Shown piece after piece: positions 1 to 6,950 of a DNA stretch of 16,475 bases (the stretch's first letter is position 1; each line of letters begins with the position of its first letter). Position numbers and translations under genes: made by a program. This DNA comes from GCA-2786165 sp964625775 (GTDB lineage Bacteria > Pseudomonadota > Gammaproteobacteria > Legionellales > Legionellaceae), in NCBI GenBank assembly GCA_964625775.1, contig CAZVEH010000051.1, positions 1 to 16,475 on the forward strand, written 5' to 3'. The notes below the pieces were generated by a model that saw only the letters and a list, made by a program, of their open reading frames with translations, was not told the origin of the DNA and did no database searches.

Positions 1-54
1 TGTGCCACACGACAGGAGATCCCTCGCTGCGCTCGGGATGACGTGGGGAGTTAC
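1..54. repeat. REP-like repeat, left copy
   Basis: Positions 5-54 recur exactly as the reverse complement at 16422-16471 (50 of 50 bases). The core contains the imperfect palindrome ATCCC...GGGAT around CGCTGCG. This resembles the REP-like palindromic repeats that occur in many copies between genes of some gammaproteobacteria. That the two copies sit exactly at the window edges suggests the window may be a contig or segment that ends where a dispersed repeat breaks the assembly. There is no transposase nearby. Confidence 0.85.
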
Positions 55-117
55 TTTAAGATTAAATATTGTCTAAAAAAATTCAGGGAAGTTGCCCAAA
101 GTTAAAGAACAAACCAC

Positions 118-1908
118 TTATCCCATGACATCATATAATGTCCAAATTCTTTTGACGTTAGGTTTGTGATCAGCGACCCATAACAGTTGAGGTTTACCTG
201 TTTGACTTGGTGCAGCGGTTCCTTCTAAAGCCACAGCTATGGTGTAGGTTGCGTTGAGTTTTTGTAAGATTGACCAGACTGTATTTGCATTGTTGCTTTT
301 ATCAAGAATGGCCAGTTGGTTAGCACGAAATACCACAGTCACGGGCTGGTCTTTCAGGGATTGTTTGAGCGTATATTCGATACGGCGCCATTTACCCACT
401 TGGCTTCGCCGTTTGTCTGAATCGGAAGGTTTTTGCTGATAGGCGACTCGTGCATGTGGGTTTGGGGATAAGGTATTGCATTTGGATTGAACAGGTTTTT
501 GTTTAAGTAAAAAATCACACAACATATCGACCATCGGTCGATATCGACCAGAAATATTCGGCGGTGTGCCCGGACGTGTATTGATATAGATAGCAAATGC
601 TAACGTATGTGCATTTGCAGTATATAGATACCCAGATAGACTCATGACGCCTGTCATGGAGCCGGTTTTAGCTCGTATAAAGCCCTGTTGTGTAGGTTTG
701 CGCAGACGGCGTATTAGTGTTCCATCTTGGCCAGCAATGGGGAGTGCGGCAATATATTCATAAGCCAGCGGGAATCGATAGTATAAGTAACGCAGCAATG
801 ATACTGTTTGTTCTGCCGTTAATAAATCATTGCGAGATAAGCCCGAGCCATCCACCAGTACGGCAGACTCCATATTGATGCCAGTGTTTTTTTGTAAAAA
901 TTGTTTGACCACCGGTTCAGCTTGCTGCCAATTGAGCGGCGTGCCTTTTATGGTATTAGCTGCATGTAGAAACAAGCTGTTTGCATAAAGGTTATCAGAG
1001 GGTTTTAGGGTATCTGCCAATAATTGGGTGATGGGTTTGGAGCGATGAACAGCCAACAGCAAGGAGGGCTTTTTAGAGCCCAGGGACACTTGCCCATTCA
1101 GGGTGACCCCCTGTTTTTTTAGCGCGATTCTAATTAAGGCATCTGCGTGACGCAAAGGATTTTTGACTGAGATCCGCTCTTGAATAGCACCTTGTTGTTG
1201 GCCAATTTTCCCGCGGATAACCAGATGATTATCGTCGGTGGTGCTAAAACTAATTCCACCGGATGGGCCTGCTACGGTCGTTACGCTATTGTCAACGATA
1301 AAACTACCTCTTGGCTGCGAATATTCAATAATAGCCGGTTGACCCACTTGGCAGGAAGGATTCACTGTAACTGTGACGCGGTTTTCATCAAGAATCAAAG
1401 GAGCGAGTGACGCGCCATAGCTGTAATTCAAATCTTTAGGGACAATACCTGGTGGTTGGGGGGGGGCTTGACCAAAATCACTGACCAAAACCACAGATCC
1501 TGCAATATGAGTGACGCCTAACTTCTTCAAACTTGAAAACAAGGCCATGAGATTCGTGTGGGTTAAGGTGGGATCACCCGGTAAGTATAAATATAGAGAA
1601 CCATTCAGTGTGCCTGATTGGATCGACGTTGCATCAGTACTCAACTGCGTTTGAAAATGGTAATCAGGGCCTAGGGCAAGCAAGGCAGTGGCGTCTGAAA
1701 ACAACTTCATGTTACTTGCTGGAATTAAGGGTTGTTTGAGTGAGCGTTGATAGAGTGTCTCACCAGTATTCAGATCAACAACCATCATCCCCATGTTAAT
1801 TTTAGGATCAATTTGATTGATAATATGATCAATAGGACTCTGAAGGCTAGCCGCGGACAGGGAAGCAGAGAGAATACAAGCTATCATGCTTAAACCAGTT
1901 CTTATCAT
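118..1908 (-). CDS. dacB: D-alanyl-D-alanine carboxypeptidase/endopeptidase (PBP4, peptidase S13) with C-terminal extension
   Basis: This is a periplasmic penicillin-binding protein that trims D-Ala from, or cuts cross-links in, peptidoglycan. The three active-site motifs of the S13 family are present: SNMK with Ser65 and Lys68, SDN at 304-306, and KTG at 414-416. Residues 1-20 or so form a signal peptide (hydrophobic core, small residues before the likely cleavage near 20). At 596 aa it is about 120 residues longer than E. coli PBP4 (477 aa). The extra part, from about 475 to the end, follows the normal S13 C-terminus, has basic and beta-like stretches, and matches no domain I recognise. The gene stands alone and is transcribed away from the DnaA-box region. 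The start ATG has AGGA 8 nt upstream. The function is secure; the role of the tail is unknown. Confidence 0.95.
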   Translation of the reverse strand: MIRTGLSMIACILSASLSAASLQSPIDHIINQIDPKINMGMMVVDLNTGETLYQRSLKQPLIPASNMKLFSDATALLALGPDYHFQTQLSTDATSIQSGTLNGSLYLYLPGDPTLTHTNLMALFSSLKKLGVTHIAGSVVLVSDFGQAPPQPPGIVPKDLNYSYGASLAPLILDENRVTVTVNPSCQVGQPAIIEYSQPRGSFIVDNSVTTVAGPSGGISFSTTDDNHLVIRGKIGQQQGAIQERISVKNPLRHADALIRIALKKQGVTLNGQVSLGSKKPSLLLAVHRSKPITQLLADTLKPSDNLYANSLFLHAANTIKGTPLNWQQAEPVVKQFLQKNTGINMESAVLVDGSGLSRNDLLTAEQTVSLLRYLYYRFPLAYEYIAALPIAGQDGTLIRRLRKPTQQGFIRAKTGSMTGVMSLSGYLYTANAHTLAFAIYINTRPGTPPNISGRYRPMVDMLCDFLLKQKPVQSKCNTLSPNPHARVAYQQKPSDSDKRRSQVGKWRRIEYTLKQSLKDQPVTVVFRANQLAILDKSNNANTVWSILQKLNATYTIAVALEGTAAPSQTGKPQLLWVADHKPNVKRIWTLYDVMG

Positions 1909-1940
1909 CCAGCGGATCCTAAATTAGTTCTAATCATCCC

Positions 1941-1969
1941 ATCATATCGTAAGCGTTGTCATTCGAGAA
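1941..1969 (-). promoter_or_regulatory. possible dacB promoter
   Basis: Read on the minus strand, TTCTCG (1964-1969), a 17-nt spacer and TATGAT (1941-1946) lie about 35 nt before the dacB start. The -10 is good and the -35 is poor (3 of 6), so this is a weak prediction. Confidence 0.3.
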
Positions 1970-1989
1970 GATCTACTGCGTTGTCCGCA

Positions 1990-2039
1990 CTATTTTTTTG
2001 ATCATCGATTGCATTGCGCGTGGGTCTTATCAAAAATAG
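1990..2039. repeat. AT-rich inverted repeat
   Basis: CTATTTTTTTGAT (1990-2002) can pair with ATCAAAAATAG (2029-2039), with two unpaired T. The 26-nt loop is GC-richer than the arms. It lies inside the GATC cluster and ends no evident transcript. Confidence 0.5.
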
Positions 2040-2135
2040 AACGATTTGAGTTGGGAACGGAAATCGTGGTGACAAGATCTGAACACGGCTTGGATCAGCT
2101 GTATTTTCAAGCGTGTTCGAAGGATCCCCACAGGA

Positions 2136-2158
2136 TTATCCACAGATTTTGTGGATAA
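2136..2158. promoter_or_regulatory. pair of perfect DnaA boxes, facing
   Basis: TTATCCACA at 2136-2144 and its exact reverse complement TGTGGATAA at 2150-2158 are separated by 5 nt. Each is the E. coli consensus 9-mer of strong DnaA boxes. As a palindrome the pair could also form a 9-bp hairpin. Identity with the consensus is read directly; DnaA binding is inference. Confidence 0.75.
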
Positions 2159-2202
2159 TTTCTGGGGTGCACAAAGAATGTTGTTGAATTTATTTTTATA
2201 TT

Positions 2203-2215
2203 AATCAATTGGTTA
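2203..2215 (+). promoter_or_regulatory. IHF-consensus match
   Basis: AATCAATTGGTTA matches the IHF consensus WATCAANNNNTTR at every fixed position. An AT-rich tract lies just upstream (about 2187-2202), as is usual at strong IHF sites. It lies between the DnaA-box pair and the third DnaA box, where IHF-induced bending would bring them together. A 13-mer with several free positions can occur by chance, so the context matters more than the match. Confidence 0.5.
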
Positions 2216-2266
2216 TGAAAATTTGTCAGGTTGTTGGTCAATTTGAACAAATAGCCTAAGAAAAAG

Positions 2267-2275
2267 TTATCCACA
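2267..2275 (+). promoter_or_regulatory. perfect DnaA box (third copy)
   Basis: TTATCCACA again, in the same orientation as the box at 2136 and 131 bp from it (start to start). I noticed no other perfect copy in the window, so the three are clustered within 140 bp. Confidence 0.7.
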
Positions 2276-2322
2276 AAACGTTGATTTAACAAGCTTACAC
2301 TATAAAATTCTAAAAATAGTCC

Positions 2323-2351
2323 TTGTTTATTATGTTTTGCCTTGTTAGAAT
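2323..2351 (+). promoter_or_regulatory. probable sigma70 promoter of rpsO
   Basis: TTGTTT (2323-2328), a 17-nt spacer and TAGAAT (2346-2351) predict a transcript starting near 2358, giving an rpsO leader of about 80 nt. In many relatives rpsO follows truB; here it heads its own unit, so it needs its own promoter. Confidence 0.6.
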
Positions 2352-2438
2352 ATCGTCCTAAATTAGGGTAAGTACACACAATTTTATAGAAATGCAGTTC
2401 ACGTCGATGTGGATGTATCTTTTAAGTAGGAGCAAATG

Positions 2439-2714
2439 ATGACGCTAACGAGCGTGCAAAAATCCAGTATTGTCAAAGAGTATGAACGTGCCGAAGGCGA
2501 CACAGGATCCCCTGAAGTTCAAGTCTCATTAATGACGGGTCGAATCAAATATTTAACAGAACATTTTAAAACGCACAAAAAAGATTTTCATTCGCGTTTA
2601 GGATTGCAAGCTTTGGTCAATAAAAGACGCAAACTGTTGAAGTATTTAAAAAAATCAAGCCAAAATCGTTATATTGATTTGATTAAAAAATTAGGACTTA
2701 GAGACTCATATTAA
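2439..2714 (+). CDS. rpsO: 30S ribosomal protein S15
   Basis: S15 is a primary binder of 16S rRNA in the central domain and helps form bridges to the 50S subunit. The protein has the usual length (91 aa from this start) and the S15 landmarks: the DTGSPEVQ segment near residue 22, LTEHFKTHKKDFHSR, and the basic NKRRKLLKYLKK helix. There are two consecutive ATGs, at 2436 and 2439. AGGAG (2428-2432) is 3 nt from the first and 6 nt from the second, so the second is preferred. In E. coli S15 represses its own translation by trapping a pseudoknot in its leader; the leader here could do the same, but I did not establish a fold. The next gene, pnp, is its conserved partner. Confidence 0.97.
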   Translation: MTLTSVQKSSIVKEYERAEGDTGSPEVQVSLMTGRIKYLTEHFKTHKKDFHSRLGLQALVNKRRKLLKYLKKSSQNRYIDLIKKLGLRDSY

Positions 2715-2753
2715 GTGTGTGTGAGCAGATTTGTGAAAATTTATATGATAAAA

Positions 2754-2767
2754 CAGCCGAATGGCTG
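2754..2767 (+). other. small hairpin after rpsO
   Basis: CAGCC (2754-2758) pairs with GGCTG (2763-2767) around a GAAT loop. Only two T follow after one base. It could be a processing or 3'-end stabilising stem of the rpsO mRNA rather than a strong terminator. Confidence 0.4.
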
Positions 2768-2806
2768 CTTCATTACTACTCACGATGACGCGATATACAA
2801 TTAACC

Positions 2807-2834
2807 AAAGGGCGCAGTATGCGCCTTTTTTATT
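2807..2834 (+). terminator. terminator/attenuator between rpsO and pnp
   Basis: GGCGCA (2811-2816), a GTA loop and TGCGCC (2820-2825) form a 6-bp GC-rich stem. A-rich sequence precedes it and TTTTTATT follows, the usual shape of a Rho-independent terminator. It lies just before the pnp ribosome-binding site. In E. coli a partial terminator and RNase III processing separate the same two genes, so read-through control of pnp is plausible here. Confidence 0.75.
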
Positions 2835-2860
2835 CTCCTATATGATTTGAGGAAAGAATG

Positions 2861-5026
2861 ATGGCTAAAATTACAAAAGAGATTCAATTTGGTGACCACC
2901 TCTTGGTCTTAGAAACAGGTGAAATTGCAAGACAAGCCGATGGTGCCGTATTTGTTTCGATGAATGGTACGCAAGTGTTGGTGACTGTGGTGGGCAGAAA
3001 AGAAGGTGCAGAGAAAAATAATTTCTTTCCGTTGACCGTGATATATCAAGAAAAATCTTATGCTGCAGGTAAAATTCCTGGTGGGTTTAATAAACGTGAA
3101 GGTCGTTTGAGCGAAGAAGAAACCTTACGCTCTCGTTTGATCGATCGACCGCTACGTCCCCTATTTCCTGAAGGCTTCATGAATGAAGTGCAGATCATTG
3201 CTACGGTCATGTCACTGAATCCCGAAGTATCGGCTGATATTCCAGCCATGATTGGCGCTTCTGCTGCATTAGCCATTTCAGGTATTCCGTTTGACGGCCC
3301 CATTGGTGCTGCGCGAGTTGGGTATAAGGATGGAATATATAGTTTGAATCCAGGACTTAAAGCCCTTGAACAGTCCGCGCTGGATTTGGTGGTTGCAGGC
3401 ACAGAAGATGCGATTCTGATGGTAGAGTCAGAAGCGCGTGAGTTGAGTGAAGATGTGATGTTAGGCGCGGTCATGTTTGGACATGAGATGATGAAGCCTG
3501 TGATTCGCATGATCAACGAATTGGCTAAAGAAGTCAGTGATGCGGGCGGGCGCTCTGCTTGGCCACGTTCTGTGGCTCAACAAGACGATGGTTTGATGGC
3601 GCAAATTGCAACCTTAGCTCAGGCTGATGTGACAAGTGCGTATGCCATCAAAGATAAGCAAAATAGATACCAGAGATTGGGTGAAATTCGTCAGTCGTTG
3701 ATTGCAACGCTGGCCGTAGAACAACCTGACTTGGCAAGTGATCGCATAAGTTCATTACTTGACGCATTAGAGAAAAATCATGTGCGACAACTGATTTTAG
3801 ATGGCGAGCCACGAATTGATGGTCGCGACCGTAAAACCGTAAGACCGATTGTGATTCGCACCAATGTGCTTGAGCGTGCGCATGGATCTGCTTTGTTTAC
3901 ACGTGGTGAAACGCAAGCGATTGTAGCCGCAACGCTAGGCAATGAACGTAATGCTCAGATTTTAGATAAATTAGAAGGTGAGATGAAAGATCGTTTCATG
4001 CTGCATTATAATTTCCCTCCCTATTCTGTGGGCGAGACCGGCATGATGAGTGGTCCTAAGCGTCGTGAAATTGGTCATGGTCGATTGGCCAGACGTAGCT
4101 TGATGGCCGTATTACCCACTGCCAAAGAATTTCCTTATGTGTTGCGCGTGGTATCCGAGATCACTGAGTCTAATGGATCGAGTTCGATGGCAACCGTTTG
4201 CGGCACAAGTTTGGCGTTGATGGATGCGGGCGTTCCCTTGAAGGCACCTGTGGCAGGTGTAGCAATGGGCTTGATCAAAGAAGGTGATCGTTTTGCCGTA
4301 TTAACCGACATTTTGGGTGATGAAGATCATCTGGGTGATATGGACTTTAAAGTCGCGGGTACGTGGGAAGGTGTCACTGCCTTGCAAATGGATATTAAAA
4401 TCAAAGGCATTACACAAGACATTATGCAACAAGCTTTAGAACAAGCCTTACATGGCCGTCGCCATATTTTGGATGTCATGAGTCATGCGTTGTCTGAGCA
4501 TCGCGATGAATTATCTCAACATGCACCCCGTATTGTGACCATGAAAGTGGCTGAAGATAAAATTCGCACGGTGATTGGCAAGGGTGGTGCAACCATCAAG
4601 GGCTTGATTGAGAGTACTGGCGTGTCCATTGATATCGATGACACGGGTGTTGTGCAACTCTTTTCACCGAATTTGGATGCCTTGGATGAAGCGCAACGAC
4701 AAATCAAAGCATTGGTTGCTGATGTTGAAGTTGGCCAGACTTATCATGGAAAAGTAAGCAAAATTGTTGATTTCGGCGCGTTTATTAACTTATTGCCTGG
4801 CAAAGACGGTCTCCTACATATTTCGCAAATTTGTTCGGATCGTTCACAAAAGGTAGAAGATGTATTGGCCGAAGGACAAGAGATTGATGTGTTTATAGCT
4901 GGCATCGATAAGCAAGGTCGTGTGAAATTAGAATGGAAAGACAAGCCGGGTGCATCAAAAGAAGATGTGACCACGGAGCACGATATAACGTCTACCATTG
5001 ATGTCGACGATCTCCCAGAAGCTTAG
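2861..5026 (+). CDS. pnp: polyribonucleotide nucleotidyltransferase (PNPase)
   Basis: PNPase is the 3'-to-5' phosphorolytic exoribonuclease of mRNA decay and, with RNase E, part of the degradosome. At 721 aa from this start it has the full domain order: RNase PH core 1 (with GGFNKREGR and the SRLIDRPLRPLFP segment), a helical linker, RNase PH core 2 with the catalytic GDEDHLGDMDFK motif around residues 486-496, a KH domain with IGKGG near 573, and an S1 domain from about 625 to 695 (GKVSKIVDFGAF). The tail after S1 is short and acidic. Two ATGs are adjacent (2858 and 2861). GAGGA at 2849-2853 is 4 and 7 nt from them, favouring the second, which gives the canonical MAKITKE start. PNPase usually represses its own mRNA after RNase III cuts the leader; the hairpins before the gene would suit this, but that is inference. 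Confidence 0.98.
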   Translation: MAKITKEIQFGDHLLVLETGEIARQADGAVFVSMNGTQVLVTVVGRKEGAEKNNFFPLTVIYQEKSYAAGKIPGGFNKREGRLSEEETLRSRLIDRPLRPLFPEGFMNEVQIIATVMSLNPEVSADIPAMIGASAALAISGIPFDGPIGAARVGYKDGIYSLNPGLKALEQSALDLVVAGTEDAILMVESEARELSEDVMLGAVMFGHEMMKPVIRMINELAKEVSDAGGRSAWPRSVAQQDDGLMAQIATLAQADVTSAYAIKDKQNRYQRLGEIRQSLIATLAVEQPDLASDRISSLLDALEKNHVRQLILDGEPRIDGRDRKTVRPIVIRTNVLERAHGSALFTRGETQAIVAATLGNERNAQILDKLEGEMKDRFMLHYNFPPYSVGETGMMSGPKRREIGHGRLARRSLMAVLPTAKEFPYVLRVVSEITESNGSSSMATVCGTSLALMDAGVPLKAPVAGVAMGLIKEGDRFAVLTDILGDEDHLGDMDFKVAGTWEGVTALQMDIKIKGITQDIMQQALEQALHGRRHILDVMSHALSEHRDELSQHAPRIVTMKVAEDKIRTVIGKGGATIKGLIESTGVSIDIDDTGVVQLFSPNLDALDEAQRQIKALVADVEVGQTYHGKVSKIVDFGAFINLLPGKDGLLHISQICSDRSQKVEDVLAEGQEIDVFIAGIDKQGRVKLEWKDKPGASKEDVTTEHDITSTIDVDDLPEA

Positions 5027-5035
5027 ACAGTGATT

Positions 5036-5071
5036 GCCCTTTTCTTCGCATGAGAACAAGGGCGTTCTTTT
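5036..5071 (+). terminator. probable terminator after pnp
   Basis: GCCCTTTTCT (5036-5045) pairs with AGAACAAGGGC (5053-5063), leaving one bulged C (5057) and a 7-nt loop; GTTCTTTT follows. It ends 18 nt before the pssA start, so it probably limits read-through from pnp into pssA. Confidence 0.65.
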
Positions 5072-5089
5072 GATAAGAAGGATGATCTC

Positions 5090-5845
5090 ATGAAACACAA
5101 ATCCGCACGCTTTGGTATTTATTTATTACCTAATTTATTTACCACAGCCGCATTGTTTGCGGCTTTTTATTCCTTGGTTGCTTCGATGAAAATGCAGTAC
5201 GAAGCCGCGATCATTGCCATATTTGTCGGTATGATTGCCGATGGTTTAGATGGCCGCATTGCGCGCCTGACCAATACCCAAACTTCATTTGGGGCTGAAT
5301 ACGATAGTTTGTCGGACATGGTGACCTTTGGTGTTGCGCCAGCCTTGTTATTGTATAGCTGGGCATTGCATCAATTAGGAAAACTGGGCTGGTTGGTGGC
5401 CTTTATTTACGCAGCAGCAGTTGCTTTGCGTTTGGCGCGATTTAACACGCAATTAGAAACAGCCGACAAGCGTTATTTTCAAGGCTTGAGTTCGCCGCCA
5501 GCGGCGGCAACTGTTGCCTCATTCATCTGGTTATGCCAACAGAACCAATGGACCAATGAGTTTGTCTTGATCTTTGTCTCGTGTTTGGCGGTAATTTTGG
5601 CCATTTTGATGGTCTCTAATATTCGTTATTACAGTTTCAAAGAAGTTGATTTCAAAGGAAAAGTACCTTTTTTGTATGTATTGTTGTTGGTGGTGTTATT
5701 TGCTGCAGTCGCGTCGGATCCTTCCTTAATCATCTGGTTGGCATCTATCGGATATGCTGCTTCTGGCCCATTTCAAACCTTAATGACGGTACAACGTGTA
5801 CGTAAACATCGGCGTCGGTTGTTGAAGCAACGACGTAAAGAATGA
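5090..5845 (+). CDS. pssA: CDP-diacylglycerol--serine O-phosphatidyltransferase (subclass II)
   Basis: This integral membrane enzyme makes phosphatidylserine, the precursor of phosphatidylethanolamine, from CDP-diacylglycerol and serine. The CDP-alcohol phosphotransferase signature is complete: D51, D54-G55, A58-R59, G68, D72 and D76. Around it lie hydrophobic segments near 15-33, 38-52, 80-115, 150-175 and 200-235, fitting a multi-pass protein. The 251-aa length and membrane topology belong to subclass II, unlike the peripheral E. coli PssA of the phospholipase D superfamily. The C-terminus ends in a very basic tail (residues about 236-251). AAGGA (5078-5082) gives 7-nt spacing to the start. 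The headgroup substrate is assigned from overall resemblance to PssA; the signature alone would also fit PgsA-type enzymes. Confidence 0.88.
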   Translation: MKHKSARFGIYLLPNLFTTAALFAAFYSLVASMKMQYEAAIIAIFVGMIADGLDGRIARLTNTQTSFGAEYDSLSDMVTFGVAPALLLYSWALHQLGKLGWLVAFIYAAAVALRLARFNTQLETADKRYFQGLSSPPAAATVASFIWLCQQNQWTNEFVLIFVSCLAVILAILMVSNIRYYSFKEVDFKGKVPFLYVLLLVVLFAAVASDPSLIIWLASIGYAASGPFQTLMTVQRVRKHRRRLLKQRRKE

Positions 5846-5885
5846 TGTTTCGAATAGCATGTTTTTTTTAAAACGCCTATATTTT

Positions 5886-5915
5886 TTGACAAAAAGAATG
5901 TTATTCGCGTACTAT
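5886..5915 (+). promoter_or_regulatory. probable promoter of the orphan gene
   Basis: A perfect TTGACA (5886-5891), an 18-nt spacer and TACTAT (5910-5915) lie about 40 nt before the next start codon. The orphan gene is therefore probably transcribed separately from pssA. A second match, TATAAT at 5935-5940, lies too close to the ribosome-binding site to serve as its -10. Confidence 0.6.
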
Positions 5916-5954
5916 TTTGCAATTTTTTGGATTATATAATGAACGGGGAATATT

Positions 5955-6947
5955 ATGAGTGGAAGAGGAAGATCAAGAAGAAATCAACCAAAAACAAACG
6001 TAGCAGTTTCGGCTGAGATGTTAACTGGCACTGGTGTGGTTGAGTTTCCTAATAATTCTGGGCTAGATAGTTCTAGTGATAACGCAGAGGTTACAACAAC
6101 TGATTCAGTTGTACCATCAATGGTTATTAGGGTAGAGGATGAGGTTAATTTTGGCTCTGGTGATGACGTACTGCGTCATGTTGCAGAGACGGATGGAGAG
6201 GTTGAGCAAGCTGATTCAGGTGCAGGATCTCCTGCTGCAGAACCCACTGAACTTCATGCTATATTTCGCTCTTCAACACCTAGTCCTGAGCCAGCGTGTG
6301 ACAATGCGTTTAATGAGGTGGGTTCAGAGCAAGGGCAGGATGAAGAAGTAACAAAGTCTTCTCTAAAACAGGGTGATAATATGGTCCCTGCAGCTGCTTC
6401 GGAAGCAGAGCTAGCAGTTACAGATATTTACGGGACTGATACAAAAAGCCCATTTCGGCAATCCTTGAAACTAGGAGCTACAGGCCCAGGAAGACGTTTG
6501 TCCGCTGGTCCAAATATGCTTTTTAATCAATACACAATGCAGCGAAGCGAAGCGGTGGTTAAAATAAGATCACTTATGAGTCTGGGTGAGGGTACTATTA
6601 ATACTGCTATGCAAAATATCGCTATTTGCCTTACTACTGCCATAAACCGAGGCGATTTAAACTGGAGACCTAGTGACCGAAAAACATTAACTGAAAATTT
6701 GCGAACGCTACAGTTCACATCCAAATCGTTGTTCAATACTGCGATAAATGCGGTGATTGCTACCGTGTTGTGTTGTTCCTTGGTGGGTGTGGTAGGGCTT
6801 TGGTTGACGGGTGCTTTTGATAAAAAGAAAACTGTCAACGGTAGTGCGTTTGCATTTTTTGCTTTTGGTGAGAAACAACACGCTGAAAAAACCATCCATC
6901 AAGCTGAGCTTATATTACAACAAGCACCAGCACCCGCGATGAGTTAA
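5955..6947 (+). CDS. orphan protein with acidic N-terminus and one membrane segment (candidate effector)
   Basis: I do not recognise this 330-aa protein. It starts with a basic patch (residues 1-13), followed by about 130 residues rich in Ser, Glu, Asp, Ala and Thr that look disordered. From about 185 to 260 it is more regular and probably helical. A hydrophobic stretch at about 262-288 can form one membrane segment (or a tight hairpin), followed by DKKK. The C-terminal 40 residues include an FFAFGEKQ segment and a helical AEKTIHQAELILQQ. There is no N-terminal signal peptide. GGGGA 6-9 nt before the ATG and a TTGACA promoter support real expression. A disordered acidic front plus a C-terminal membrane anchor recalls secreted effectors of intracellular Legionellales, but no known effector domain is visible and no secretion genes are nearby. 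It could equally be a lineage-specific inner-membrane protein. Confidence 0.75.
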   Translation: MSGRGRSRRNQPKTNVAVSAEMLTGTGVVEFPNNSGLDSSSDNAEVTTTDSVVPSMVIRVEDEVNFGSGDDVLRHVAETDGEVEQADSGAGSPAAEPTELHAIFRSSTPSPEPACDNAFNEVGSEQGQDEEVTKSSLKQGDNMVPAAASEAELAVTDIYGTDTKSPFRQSLKLGATGPGRRLSAGPNMLFNQYTMQRSEAVVKIRSLMSLGEGTINTAMQNIAICLTTAINRGDLNWRPSDRKTLTENLRTLQFTSKSLFNTAINAVIATVLCCSLVGVVGLWLTGAFDKKKTVNGSAFAFFAFGEKQHAEKTIHQAELILQQAPAPAMS

Positions 6948-6950
6948 TTT

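Larger units (their letters stand above)
1909..2435. other. 527-nt intergenic region with replication-control-like sites
   Basis: No convincing gene lies between the divergent dacB and rpsO. In order it holds: GATC sites at 1915, 1970, 2000, 2076, 2093 and 2123 (two more in the start of dacB at 1806 and 1827); an inverted repeat pairing 1990-2002 with 2029-2039; two facing perfect DnaA boxes at 2136-2158; an AT-rich tract around 2186-2235; an IHF-consensus match at 2203-2215; a third DnaA box at 2267-2275; and the rpsO promoter. The arrangement resembles oriC or a datA/DARS-type DnaA-binding locus. The open frame on the minus strand at 2107-2379 crosses these sites and is taken as chance. Confidence 0.6.

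Noticed and set aside
1915..2275. A firm call of oriC
   Set aside because: Only three strong boxes are seen, dnaA, mnmG or rpmH are not nearby, and sampled G excess does not change sign here; kept as a finding only.
2107..2379. Minus-strand open frame of 90 codons between dacB and rpsO
   Set aside because: It runs across the DnaA boxes, IHF match and rpsO promoter, has AT-driven composition rich in Asn, Phe and Leu, and resembles no protein.
3058..3516. Minus-strand open frame of 152 codons inside pnp
   Set aside because: It is antisense to a conserved PNPase region; its Ser/Pro/Ile-rich translation is typical of a shadow frame.
5935..5940. Perfect TATAAT as -10 of the orphan gene
   Set aside because: Transcription would start at the ribosome-binding site and no -35 lies at proper distance; the upstream TTGACA/TACTAT pair fits better.
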